Below are positions 1 through 12,800 of a DNA stretch of 64,000 nucleotides, piece by piece. The translations under genes and the position numbers were made by a program. The DNA comes from Agelaius tricolor (Eukaryota; Chordata; Aves; Passeriformes; Icteridae). A model generated the notes under the pieces. That model saw only the letters and a program-made list of their open reading frames with translations, searched no databases and was not told the DNA's origin. Within the stretch, counting starts at the first letter, position 1. Every line of letters starts with the position of its first letter. Location: positions 17,886,001 to 17,950,000 of the forward strand of contig JALJCS010000004.1 in assembly GCA_023055355.1 (NCBI GenBank). The letters run 5' to 3'.

Positions 1-261
1 CCCATCATGTGTCTTCATGGAAACAATGTGCTGTTCTGCTGAACAAACACTGCTTTTCACCATTGAACCAGTTGATAAAGGATGGAGACATCCATTTAGT
101 AGTAGTATTTTCACAAAATAACTGTCCTTTGTGCCTTAATATTTTTCCTCTGGGGAGATTAAAAACAAAATACCTTCTAAACCACACTTGGGAGCAAACA
201 TTTATACAAGGGGACTAAAAGTTTCTAACTGAATTTAATTATAAAATTGAATTTTGACATA
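1..261. other. AT-rich non-coding DNA, no gene seen
   Basis: No repeat family, splice-bounded exon or RNA gene is recognisable. The open frames of 60-69 codons on both strands are what chance gives in AT-rich DNA. Confidence 0.5.
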
Positions 262-560
262 GTATCATAGAATTATTTTGGTTGGAAAAGACCTTTAAGA
301 TCAAGTTTAGCCACTAGCCTAGCACAGCCAGGTCCACCATTAATTATGTCTCTGTGTCACACCTACATATCTTCTAAAAACATCCAGTGGTAGTGACTCC
401 TGGGCAACAACATTTCCCTGGGCAGCCTGTTCCAGAGCCTGACAACCCTTTTAGTGAAGAAATTGTTCCTAATTTGTTTCTCTCTATATATGTAATCTAA
501 AATTTCACTTCAGATACTCCCTTCTAGCGCTTACTCTCCTCTATCACTTGCTATTGTTTG
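262..560 (-). mobile_element. CR1 LINE fragment, antisense 3' end
   Basis: Read on the minus strand this is the 3' end of a CR1 non-LTR retrotransposon. The plus strand starts 'atcatagaattattttggtt', the reverse complement of the usual CR1 tail, and continues with the recognisable 'ctgggcagcctgttccagag' block. It is 5'-truncated and diverged, with no open reading frame. The far boundary, near 560, is approximate. Confidence 0.85.
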
Positions 561-3500
561 CTTGGTGCAGAGCATTGTTTTTTTCTAGTTTTTTATGTTA
601 ACATTTTATGTACAACTCAGTTAAATTTAATGTAAATGTTCTTAGCATGATAGATGCAATTTTTGTTTGGTTGCTCAAAAGAGCTTAATCTAATTTCTGG
701 TCTTAATCTTGATTTCTCCCACAACTTCCTCTTGCACTGGTAGATGCAGTAAAGGAAATTTTTATGTAAGCACCTGTTAGTGGTACTGTGAATGAACATT
801 CTTGTGAGCACAATTGCCTAGATAAAGATTCTTAAGGCTTTCCTGTACTTTTTCTGCCAGACTTAACCAAACTATGGCATAATACTGACTGTTCATATAA
901 TGAAATTCTCTAGTCTACAGTCTAAAAATAATTGTTTCCAATCTGTTTATATTTAATAATATTATGGGAGTAGTCAGCCTGAGTACTCTTTCATTTTCTG
1001 AAGCCAGCGAGCAGCAGTCAGACTATATGTATTTCTAGTACACAGTTAATATGGAGAATAAAGATCACTTTGTAAATCTTGAGAAGATTTAAGGGAGCTC
1101 ATTAACTTACAGAAATTCTCAGCACCTTCATTTAAAATATTTTCCTTCCCTCTTAACTCAAAAGGAAACCATCAAAACTTAACATCTAGGTTGATTCCAG
1201 AAAGCAGATAGTTAATGATCACCAAAATCCCCAATGGTAGTATTTAGTGATCACCATAATTGCAGAACAGTTTCTTACATTTTTTTCCTGAGGCTTACCT
1301 GTGCATTTTAAATATCTTGAATATTTCCAGGAACTGTATACATTAAACCTGAAATTCACATGAACATCTCACAGCTGAGTAGATCTCTCTAAAATGCATT
1401 TTCTTGCAGCCTTCCATGAATATGCATTTTTGGAATATGCTGATAATGATTGACAAAATTTCACAGTGTTATTTCAGATCCAACCTATAAATTTGTGATC
1501 TGGGAACATATCTCTTGATATCAGAGTTGATTAGTTTACTCTTTCTACTATTTTCTATACCCTGTAGAATCTATAATACAGATGGTTACAAAGCAAATCC
1601 ATCATGTTTTTAAAAAACACAAAGGATTATCATTCAAATATTTAATTGTGGAAAACATATTCCTGTCTAAGCAGAGTTAGATTTTCACCTCTTTTTTTTT
1701 TTTAAGTTCTGCTTTAGCTTTCATTCACAGTGATAAAAAATATACAATATGAAATCATGCAATCATTGGGAAGAACAAATAATATGCCACAAATTGAAAT
1801 TGAATCAATATTGAAAAAGGCAGGAAAGTTGCTTTGAACTGTTCCAGCTTGAGGTGTTAATGAATCAAATGGATCTGAAATAAGCTAGCCAGCCTACCAG
1901 CAAAGATACTGCAGAAAGAAAATTGTTCAAAAAATACTGAGGTAAAATTTTCCTGGTTTCAATATAGAGTAGATTTGCTTTCATTAAGAAAGAAAAGTAA
2001 TTTATAAGCTCCTGCTGTTAGGAGATGTTCAGAGTTAACTCCCAAAAAAGCTTATAATTCAATGAAGACTTCACTGCTTACAGAAATCATCAATCTTTGC
2101 AACAGAATAGTATCTGAATATCTTGGGATTTATGACGTGATTTTTATGTAGTGTAGCAGGATTGAGGAAGGTAATCCGTGAAGTTTGTTTACCTATGGTT
2201 CCAGAGAATCAAAAGATACCATTTTTGTTCACTTAGGGAGAAAATAAATCTTTGCTACTTGTGTAGACAACTTACGAATCAGAGAAAACAAGTAACATGG
2301 ATTGTCCAATAGCAGCATCAACATCCATCCTGTCTGGGAGGTGGGCATGCCAGCTGGGGATTTAGATTGCAACTACATATGTGTCTGTAGTGGGGCTGAA
2401 GCAATTGCTACCTCTGTCTTCATGCTCACTGACAGATAACACAGACAACACAAAGAACAAAAATTTTCTGTTCCCCTTGCAGTTACTAAAGAGAGCTTAA
2501 AGAGTAACAGGCAAAATAGATAAAGAAATTTAGAAGTAGACACACAGATGCAAAACTGAAACTAGTGGATAAGTGGATAAACAGATCATGAGCAATATAG
2601 TGGCTTTTGTGGCAAAGGAGGCTTGGTAGTCTATGTACCTTGCCCTTTGCACTGTCCTCTGAATCCTGTAAAGACACCTCACAGCACACTAAGTGGCACC
2701 TGATGCTTGACAGATGACACAGCTCATGGACACACACTTCTTGAGAGCACTTGTGAGTGTGAATGATAGGGTGGGTGAAATTGATTTTACTGTAAAATCA
2801 ATAAACCTTTTCTTCTTATAAGGTCTCATCTTGAGCTTTGCAGCAAGGGTTGCAATATTATTTCAAATATAGAGATCCATTAGGAAAGGGAATGTTGAAT
2901 AAGGAAAGAATATAAGGAAATTAGGAAGGAAATTAGACTGCAGATAAATAAACTGAGGCCTCTTATGTCTGTTAGTTCACTTGACTGGAAAACAGCTCCC
3001 TTAAGGCTCCTCCAGTAAGTCTGAATTGCAGTGAAAGTGTAGTTGAAACACAAATGCATGTTCTAGCATGATAATTAATTAAACTTGTCTAACCAACAGT
3101 GATGTTGTGTAAAACGGGGTGCTGAATGAGCACAAAAGGGATGTTGAGGTTAAAGCCCCTCATTTCACCAGATGTAGATCCCATAATCCATCTCCAAGAT
3201 ACCTATTTACTTAGATCAGTTGTCAGATTATTTACGCTAGAGTCTACCTATTGCTGTGTAACCACCTTCTTGAAAATTTGCTTCGGCTGTTCATAATGGA
3301 AATAGAAAAATGGAGGAACAATTATATAATGAAGAGTCACTTTTGGCAGGTGAGGTAATTTCAACATAATTTACTGAGAACCTGTTTTCCTTCACAAGTG
3401 GGGTCTTTTTTTGCCATATGTATGTGCTTTGTTTTAATTATGTGATATCTAAACTTGTGCTTGTAAGCAGCTTCTTCAAGGTGATTTTGGGTGTGTTGTA

Positions 3501-3624
3501 GCTTTAACCATCCAAACACTTCTCAGAGGTACACAGTGAAAGGACAAGAGACAGCAGTCATAAATTAGAGCAGTGAAAATTCTGACTCTTTATAAACAGC
3601 AGTTTGTTTCTGGTAAAGAGATCA
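561..3624. other. Repeat-poor AT-rich DNA, no gene seen
   Basis: About 3 kb without a recognised repeat or coding exon. The longest open frame (83 codons, minus strand, 2486-2737) has no recognisable motif and no matching frame nearby. A single T-run lies near 1690. Confidence 0.5.
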
Positions 3625-3772
3625 GACCCCAGAATGAGCTGCCCAGAAACTGGAATTTCCATCTTCAGAGATTTTCAAAATTTGACAAGTCCCTGAGCAG
3701 CTCTAAGTTTGAAGTTAGCTCTGCTTTGAATACTTCAGAGGTCCCCTCCCACGTAATTTTCTCTATGAACAT
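3625..3772 (+). mobile_element. Old CR1 fragment, 3' end
   Basis: The order 'gagctgcccagaaactggaa', 'tcttcagagattttcaaaa', 'gaggtcccctccca' follows the end of CR1 ORF2 and the 3' UTR. It is much diverged and appears to lack part of the 3' UTR. A 72-codon open frame across it is a remnant, not a gene. Confidence 0.6.
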
Positions 3773-5569
3773 GTTAAGAATTTCTCCATGATCGTGTTAA
3801 GAAAATTCTAGTTATTTAATGTCTCCATTCTGGTTCAGGGCTGAGCATCCTTCTCTGTGGAGGCAATTCTGAGCTTTCTTAAACAACTTCTGAGAACTGC
3901 TCATATAGATGCTCAACACAGAAACATTATTTTCCTATCAATAAGAAATATCAGGAAAGTGCCACCCTACAATTTTCTAATAAAGTCAAAACAGTACTAA
4001 TATTAAAAAAAAAAGTGTAAAAAGACAGGAAAACAAATGTTGTTCAGAAATATTTCAGATCATTAAAGTGGAGTCTCCCATAAATTCAAATAAGATGTAA
4101 CTTTTGCTCTGTAGACACCTGTTCCTTTCTTCTGCATCCTTCTAAAAAAGTGTTCACAGCAGCAGACCCTCAGAGCAAGCATTAAACTATAGGCAGCCAC
4201 ATTAGTTGAAGAGAAAAGATAACTTTCCTTCTGTACCAACTCTTTATGAGTGTGGGAACCAGTTTCATCCTTCTGCTCTGAGTTGCTTGAAACCAAGGGC
4301 TTGGGTTCACCTCATCTGGTCAAGGAGCATGAGATGCAGAGCAAAATAAGAAGTAATACAGTTAATTATATAGATATTTTTAAAGATACAATGCTAATGC
4401 AGTTAATTTTCATATTATAAGCAATTATTTTTTTACTGGCAGCATATAATTTTAAGTTGCTGCACAAGCTTATTGAAAACACAGTATCTGAATTAGAGTT
4501 TGTAATTATTTGTGAATTTAATCCAGAACCTATTATTAACACTTGCAGAATATAAGGAATTTTATTTTCTTCAAATCCTTGACTTCAACAGCATCATAAT
4601 CCTGTGATAAACAGGTTTTAGGTAAATGCTCAAAGTCAGACAATTCTCATTCAGGCCTGAATAATTTCAGACTTTCGTTATGTACCTGTTGCCATCAATT
4701 CAGAAAGGTTTAGATTTTTTTAAGGTACTTCTATAGTGCTGAAGCAGCCCATTTTGAAAATCTGAGGCAAAAGTAATTTTCCTTTGACTCTTCTTTAACC
4801 AAGTGATTTGTGAATGGATGCACTTCACTTTTCTAGAGACCATGATTTGATTAAACTTATAGGTTGGTGTCGGGGGCGGGGGGTTGTGGTGAAGCTCTGT
4901 TTATTTGTGTGTTGTTTTCTTTCCCTGCTATTATCAGATTACTCTTAGGAAAATAAAAAGGAAATATGTTGTGACTTGCAATAAGTGAATTTGTCCATAG
5001 TGTAAGAAGCTGAAGTTATTTGGCAAATATTAATTGAAGACTTATTTTAAGAAAGCGTGGATAATGGACTGGTTTAAATCATTCTTAAAGTGATTTCAGG
5101 TAAAAAAAAAATCAAAAATCATGTCTCTGTGTAATTCAAATTCATATTATCTGATGATCAAAGATGGGTTCACTGCCATTAATCTATTAAATATGTTGAT
5201 TGTTCATTTCCCAGTTAGAGTCACGTTATGAGTATCACATGTTTGTGTATCAGAAATAAAATTAAAAATTCATGTTTCTTTCTTTATAATGTCTTAAACT
5301 AACTTAAAAGTTAGCAATGTTTTACTGATTCTTGGACATAGGATGAGACCTATAGCAGTTTAAGGAAGCTAGTCTACATAAACAAGATTTTACCAGAAAC
5401 ATGTTTTTTCTGGGACTTCTGAGGAACAGTAGGTAAATAAAGATTCATTAACAGCCAAGAAAACATATGAAAGTCGCATATAACAGCAGTAAACAGTCTC
5501 TTACTGCATACAATGTGAAATAAATATGTAAATTCAATACTGAAATTTATGCCATTAAAGTTGGGAATT
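3773..5569. other. AT-rich DNA, no gene seen
   Basis: Unique-looking sequence. The only local oddity is a G-rich run at 4872-4883 (two G blocks separated by one C) inside otherwise AT-rich DNA. Confidence 0.5.
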
Positions 5570-5606
5570 TACCTCTTCCAGTCTGAATTATTCTATGATT
5601 CTGTGG
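5570..5606 (+). mobile_element. Minimal CR1 3' tail
   Basis: The last few dozen bases of a CR1-like element: 'cttccagtctgaattattct' followed by 'atgattctgtg'. Such extreme 5' truncation is common in CR1. It is too short to assign to a subfamily. Confidence 0.5.
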
Positions 5607-6184
5607 CAGTAAGTCAGCCTATTGGGGAGGTAATTTCACTGGGTATACTTAATTTGCAATAATAAACTCTAGAGAAATCTTGGGCCACTTGCAGATGACT
5701 ACCTCTGAAGAACAGAGTGTAGTGACAGAGAAAAAACATCCCAATACCTTTTATCTGCATATCATTTACATACAAGTACCTAACCTTTAATATGTATGTG
5801 GACATTATTAATAGCAAATTAATAATCTGTGTGAGGCAAACTTTTTTTTCCTTTTTTGCTTTTTAAGCTATCTTCTGACTCCTGCTTTCAGAAAACCTTG
5901 GCTTATTTCTCAGATATTCTCCCAATATCTTCTGGTCCTCTTACTTCCAGTTAGCCTAGAAAAGACAAATTATGGCTATACAATATAAAGCTTTGCTGAA
6001 CTTCTCAGCACATTGGAAATAGATATATTATCTGGCATGAACTGATGCCTTTATTAGTATGTAATATTTGTATCATAGCTATGTGATTTACATGTATGTA
6101 ACTAACTTACTAATACCTGTGTAATAAGCTCAGGTGACTTAGTAGGTAGTTTATGCATTCTAGAAGTTACAGTTATAGCAGGAG
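5607..6184. other. Non-coding spacer, no gene seen
   Basis: AT-rich sequence between two CR1 fragments. Nothing recognisable is seen. Confidence 0.5.
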
Positions 6185-6938
6185 AGGTTCAGCAACGTGG
6201 AGTGATGGGTTCTGCCCTTGTGTCACAGCTCTAGGCAGTGCTGCTGGCTGGGGTCAGAGTGGCTGGAAAGCAGCTCAGTGGAAAAGGACCTGGGGTGCTG
6301 GTTCAATGGCTGAACATGAGCCAGCTGTGCCCAGGTGGCCTTCATGGCTATAGAGAAGGCCAATGGAATCCTGGCCTGTGGCCAGCAGGACCAGGGCAGT
6401 GATTGTCCCCCTGGTCTTGGCACTGATGAGACGACACCTTGAATCTTGCGTTCAGTTCTGGGCCCCTCCACCCATGAAAAACACTGAGGTGCTGGAGAGT
6501 GTCCAGAGAAGGGCAATGGACCTGGTGAAGGGTCTGGAGCACAAGTCCTCAGAGGGCAGCTTAGGGAGCCGGGGGTGTTTATGCTGGAGGAGACCCAAGG
6601 GTGATCTTTCTGCTCTCTGAAAGGAGGTTGTGATTAAGTAGGCATGGGTCTCTTCTGCCACATAACAAATAAAAAAACAGGAGGAAATGGCCTCAAGTTG
6701 TGCCAAGGGACATTTAGATTGGATATTGGGAAAAAATTCTTCCTTGAAAGAGTTACCAAGCACTGGTACAGGCTGCCCAGGAAAATGGTTGAATCACCAT
6801 CTCTGGAGGTATTCAAAAGACATGTAGATGTGGTCGTTAAGGATGTGCTTTTGTGGTGGACTTGTTAGTGTCATATTCATGGTTGAACTCAATGATTTTA
6901 AAGATGTTTTCCCACCTAAATGATTCCATGATTCTAAA
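6185..6938 (+). mobile_element. CR1 LINE fragment with ORF2 end and 3' UTR
   Basis: About 750 bp of CR1 in sense orientation. Landmarks in order are 'ttctgggcccctccacccat', 'gtccagagaagggcaatgga', 'aggctgcccagg' near 6770, and the terminal 'atgattccatgattct'. The fragment covers the 3' end of ORF2 and the 3' UTR. The ORF2 frame is broken into pieces of 103 codons or fewer, so it is not functional. The open frames on both strands here are by-products of its higher GC content. Confidence 0.92.
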
Positions 6939-9520
6939 TTATAGATGAGAGATCGTATCTTTGGTAACAGCTTTAAAAACAAAATCTTCAAATACATATC
7001 TGTCTCCTAAACCTACCTTCATTTACATATGGTTTGTAATCTATACTATGTAGTAAAGAGGATACTTTATGAGTTAACAATAGTATCCAATCCCTTCCAT
7101 TAGTAGCAGATCAAAGCTTCATCTTGAAAATTTTTTTTAAGTAGGTGTTGGCATGAGAGAGCATCATTGTTTGTCTTGTGTAAGAGTACTCACTGCAAAC
7201 ACATCCTCATCACCTCATTGTTTCCCAGATCAAATTGATGCAGAAGTGTCTGGCCAGGTGTATTGGATTTTCACCCCAGTAGTAAGAAGATGGACTATTT
7301 CTGTGGCTGACATCAGGCCAAACCTCTACACCCTTTTCAAACTAATGTAAGTTTTATATCAATGTGTCTTTTAATAATGTATAATTTTCGATCTACAAGC
7401 TGAGTAATCTGGACAACAAATTCATGTGTTGCAGGAAAGTAATCTTACCACTAGAATAGAGAACTACTCTTATAACTGTCTTAATGAGAAACAATTGCGT
7501 CAGTTCACAGTTAATTTTTGTGCCTTTTTTTTTAAAAAGTAAAATAACTGTAGAGATAATTGTGGAGCCCTGCACTGTTACTGAATTATGGAGAGTTAAT
7601 TGCTTGAATTAATCATCAAGACTCAAGTAAGAAACAGCCTATCTATAATATGGAGAGATCTGAGAAGTTTCATTCATTTGAAACACAAGGTCTCAATACT
7701 GCTCCTTGATTCCATTTTTGTATTCAGCAGTTGTTTGATGATAACATGATAAAGGACGGTTACATTTTCAGTAAATTATTCAGTAAATATGCATTGAGGA
7801 GGACTGGAGAGGTGTTTGGATTTAACTCATACTCCATTTTCTCAGGAAGGGCCTAAAGGCCTGAAAAGTGCTTGCACAACAACGAAAATTTATGACCAGT
7901 GAAATTGCCCAACTTCTACACTCAGGATGTCCACAGACTTTTGGTAAACTCAATAAATCTGACAAGGCTATCTACAGGCTATCACTTTGCTAGACAGTCA
8001 AAAATTAATCTGAACTTGAAAGAAAATAAAAAAAACAAGACAGAAATATCCTATTCACATCTTTCATTCTCAGAAGATGTTTCAGAACTGGTTCAAATTA
8101 AGCTGAAGCAGTGCTGTCGCCAACTGGTCCTGTCTTTTTTCATCCTTTTGATGTGTACTCCTCCTTATTAGCCTGTGTTAGATCTAGTGACAGTGAAGTT
8201 GTGTGGTGTGTGGGAGCTGCATTTTCACTGAAAACATGTTGGTACAAAATACCAAGTTTTTTATTTGGATCATCATACTGGGAAGGGTGGGGAGGAAATA
8301 AGAAGAAAAATAAATGGTTAGACTGCTCCTTCTGACAGCAGCTGTGTATCTGGTTCATTTAACTCCAAAACTGCATGAAGAGAAGGAAAAAAAATATCTT
8401 TTTGGACAATATTTTGAATAAATATGCACTTACCAATGTGTCTTTTATTACACTATGCTGAATTTAAAGGAAAGAAAAAATACTTGTATCCCACAGCAAA
8501 TATTCATAACAGCATATAGTGCTGCAAAAAATCATGTAAATAACTTGACCTAATTAAGATCAGTCCACTCAGAGTAAGAAGCCTAAGAGATGAATCAAGA
8601 TACTGAAAAATGAGACAGATGTTTTTCTTGGATTGGATTAGCCTTGTTTATCGGTAAAGAATTTTTAATTAGCTGTTAGACATTTAACCTAACTGTGAAG
8701 AGTAATTTGCACAATTTGCACAAATATTTGCTCCAAGACATAGTCATCTCCACTTAGGTGCAATTATATCTATTTTGGAAACAATGGACAGCCTTACTGT
8801 GGAGGTCACTAGTGCTTTTCAATGTCATACATAATAAGATCAAAAAGTATATCTAAAATATAGTTGCTTCAGACAAGATTCTAAGGAATTACATATTTCT
8901 GAATACAAAAATACCTGATTTTGATTTTTTCAACTGTTGCACTTGATAAAATGTAATATAAAGGAAAAGTACACAATTTTAAAATATTTATTTACTTGGA
9001 TATTTGACTTACCTACCACATCAATCTAGCATGGTCTAAAATAATCTAAATACTATTACAATTTTGTAATTATACTTAGGTCATCATACACATATTTCAA
9101 AAACAGTAAATTAAGACCCCACATGCCAAATTACCTGGTCTCACGTTAAGAGTATGGGAATTCAGCAGAAAATGAGACCCCTTGAGTTCCAGGTGGCCTT
9201 CAGAGATCAGAAGGCCTGATTATAACCAATTTAGCACTGTAAATCCGGTCAATTTCAAAAGAATTTGAAGCATAGGTGCAGTTTACCAGTCCAACATTAT
9301 AGGTCTGGTTGCACTCAAAAAGTAATGTTCACAATCCAGATTCACAATAATCAGAAGCAACAGAAAAGCATGTTCAGGACTGCCAGTGATAAATGCACTA
9401 AAAATACAGAAAAAAATACACAGTGTCACATCAGAAAGTTTTGTGAGAGATATTCTAATAGTGGTGTGTATATATATATGAAAATTAATATTCTCAGGTG
9501 TGCTACAATGCAGTTGGAGG
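6939..9520. other. AT-rich DNA, no gene seen
   Basis: No recognised repeats, RNA genes or exons. Open frames of up to 90 codons have biased, low-information composition and no motif I recognise. Confidence 0.5.
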
Positions 9521-9887
9521 TGTAAACCTCACCTAAGGCCATCCCTTCAGGAGAGGAGAAAGAGGAGAGACATTGTCTATCAGTCAATGCCGAGCAGATA
9601 AAGATATTTTTCCCCTCCAGCGATGTTTTCCTCCTCCAGAGGTTTTTCCCCCTCCACGTGTTTTTCCCAATCCAGCCTTTTCTGCCCCAAGCCCACCTTT
9701 TATACTATAAATTTTGGCCCGGCCCTAGGGGACTGAACAATCAGTGGGGTGGGGTTTGATGACTTTGGTCATACATGTGTTGCATAACACATGTTCTTCA
9801 TTTGCATCCCAAAGGATGCTTAAATTAATCTGTTAATCGGGCTTAATGAGAGTCTCAGTTACTTTTAGTCAGGATTTATAGTTGACA
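9521..9887 (-). mobile_element. Probable LTR / retroviral promoter module, minus strand
   Basis: A GC- and CpG-richer island in AT-rich DNA. On the minus strand it has a TATA box ('tataaaagg', plus-strand 9697-9705) with a perfect POU octamer about 100 bp upstream (plus-strand ATTTGCAT at 9800-9807). Below the TATA box the plus strand carries 4-5 copies of a ~19-bp unit (9603-9680) built around '[t]5-cccctcca'. The ends fit TG...CA (9521, 9887), but no target duplication is visible there and no AATAAA was found downstream. It could therefore be an LTR with a degenerate poly(A) signal, or another mobile promoter. The family is unknown to me. Confidence 0.5.
9603..9680. repeat. Imperfect ~19-bp tandem repeat in the LTR-like module
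   Basis: On the plus strand: 'gatatttttcccctccagc', 'gatgttttcctcctccaga', 'ggtttttccccctccacg', 'tgtttttcccaatccag', then a decaying fifth copy. The units lie where the 5' end of a transcript from the minus-strand TATA box would be. Confidence 0.75.
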
Positions 9888-12800
9888 AAAGAGGTAGAAT
9901 AAACACTTTGGTCCTCCCTCACATACTGAGATTGCAGAAAAGGCTGCCTGACCTTTTTCAGTACAGTACGGTACAGCAGGTGCCATATTTTTGTATTTTT
10001 TCTGTGCCTCACTGAAACAACATCGGGTGGGAGTCTCCACTCCAGACATCATTCTGCTGTTAAGCCCTGCTTGAGCCAGAAGCATGATAACCAAATGGCC
10101 CAGCTCATGTTTTCCTCAACCAGCTTCTTCAATTCTGCACCTGTCTTAAAGCAACACTGTACAATTCTGACTATTTACCACACCTGGGAACAGATTTTAT
10201 AACCACACCAGAAATCTATCAAGTTAGTAGGATTTTCATTTACTGCAGAACTCATGTTTATACTCTGCTCAAACTTACTAATGCTAAAAGTGAATGATTC
10301 AAAAACTTGGAAATAAATTCAATTATATTGAATTACCACCATCCTACATTGAAACCAGCAGTCAGGACTGCTGCTGTTGTGTAATTACTTTAATGGCCCA
10401 GAAAATAAATACCAGTTCAGGTGATGTGATAAACAAAGTATCAAATCTCTTGCTTCTTTATCCCAATGGCACTCTGCTGCATTTAGCATGGTGCAATTTT
10501 TTTCATACAACATTAGTATTAAGACTTACAAATACAATATTTTTTCCAAGTACTGCAGGAAAAGGATAAATGGGATCAAGTGGTAATACATTGTACTTTG
10601 TCTTGTATGACTTTCAGAGGCCCTCTCTGCTGCTCTCTCACTCCTCCTCAAGACAGCAGGAGGGAATAAGATGGAAAAGTCTGAGATACAAGCTGTTTAA
10701 CCAGAAAAGAAAACATTGCACATGGAAACAAAGCAAAAAATGGGAATTATTCACTACTTCCCATTGTCAGGCAGATGTCTGTAAATTGCCTTGGAAGCTA
10801 GGCCTCAACTTACCTAGGGTTGCTATGAAAGCCAGCACTATAACACCTCCTGATTCTCCTTTTCCACAGTTTTATTGCTGAGCAGAATTTCTCACCATTC
10901 AGGCTATCTCTTCTATCACTTGGAGACTGTTGTCCCTTGAGACTCTTGCCCAGCTGCAGCCTACCCTCCTTTGGTAGTTGAAGGCTGTTGGAGAGACAAC
11001 CTTGATACTGTAGACCAAACACTGATGTGTTTTCAGTACTGTTCTAACCACAAATGCAAAGCTTAGCACTATAAGGGCTGTTCTGACAAAAACCAGCTCC
11101 ATCTCAGCCAGGCATTGTACATACATACTCTTCCTTTCTCTTCTGTCCTATATTTTAAGTGTCTGCATAGACCAAGTTTGATTTGAAATATGTATTTTCA
11201 TTGTGTATATAATTTTGTGTAGTGTATTTGAGAAATTATGTGTTTTGAATAGTGCATAAATACTGTTTACAGATGTGCAAAGTTTGACATATTTTGGGGT
11301 TACTGAGAAATGTGTGACATCAAAAGTAAGATGAAAAGCTCCGCTTTATCAAATAAGTTACATTCAGAAGTATAGACAACATAGAAATCTCAACTTCACA
11401 GTCTGTTTTCCAGCTGAAGGGATAATTTTCCTCAAACATTAAGACTACTTGCCATGTGATTTTATTCTGCATAGGATATGTTTATGTCAGCAAGTTAATG
11501 AGAAATTAGCTTTGCATTAAGATTTGAATTTATTAAAAGGACTGACAGAAAAGATGATAAACAAATGATATAATTTCTAGTGTCAGACAATAAGATGTCC
11601 ATGAAATCCTAACTGATTCTGTGAATGTAATATTCTGTTAGTCAAGGCTAAAACTTGTCATTTTTGTCCCCCCACTGTTATGGCAGACTTCCTCTCCTCC
11701 ATTATTATTAATGTATTCACCTTTCCATGAAAATTGTTACCTACAGCTGAAGATTAATTTGCAAAATTCTATTCACATTGCACACACTTTGTGCCACCTT
11801 CTGCTTTTCTGTCAGAGTCTAACATCTTTTGTAGCAAAAGCTAGAAGCATAGCTAAGTGCAGCTTAGGGTGATGGATACATTTGTCTCTTAATGCTCAAG
11901 TAGATATATGAATGCAAATTCCTGCTTGAATGGTCTCACACAGGGCCAAAGTGGCCAAGTGCCACTCTGGAAGAAACAAGTGAGAAATCAAGATGTAAGT
12001 TACTTAGATTGCAGCAGATGTGGTGTTATTTGGGAGCATTAAAAACTTGGATGTAGGTTAGCACAGAAATAACTTAATTAAGAAGGTGGTGGAATCACAT
12101 AAACACTGAAGATGGTTGCAAAAGAAAAATGTGTCTGCCAAGAACAAGCTAAGTACAGTGTAATGGTTTTTCCCAGACAAATTTTCTACAGTTCAGTGAA
12201 AAATGTTTGGGAAAATGGAGAAAAATTTTAATGTTGTAATACAAGAGAAAAGTGATGCAAGTGATTTAAACTGCCTACAAAGTGTTACTGCAATGTGTTT
12301 TAGACCATTTTGAAACGGCATGAATGAAGTAGTCAAGGATAGCTCCAGGGAGATCAGGCTGGTCTCCACTTTAAGGTGGCTGTCAAGCAGATTTCCACTG
12401 TTAGTCACTGAAGAGAACTTTTGTGAGCCTCCCTGTCTCTGGGATTCTCAAGGGGGCTTTAGTTTGTCTAACTCTCTGACTGCGTTCACCAAAAATATCT
12501 ACAGGTATTATAGCTTGACAGCAAAAGTACTGATGAACTTCACAGTGAAGCTTTTCCAGCAAGCTTTATTTACATATCTGAAATAAACACCCTTATTAGG
12601 AATGGATACAATAGTGGTCCTGAATGCCAGATAAAATTATATAGATATTTGCATTTTTATATTTTTATATTTATGTATCTGTATATATGCCCATGCTGGA
12701 AAAACAGGTATCTGTTTAAAAAAAAAAGGAGGGCCTAGTATAGCAATTATATCCTTGTTTTCACACAAACACCAGAAAACAGAAGAAAGGAACCCCAATA

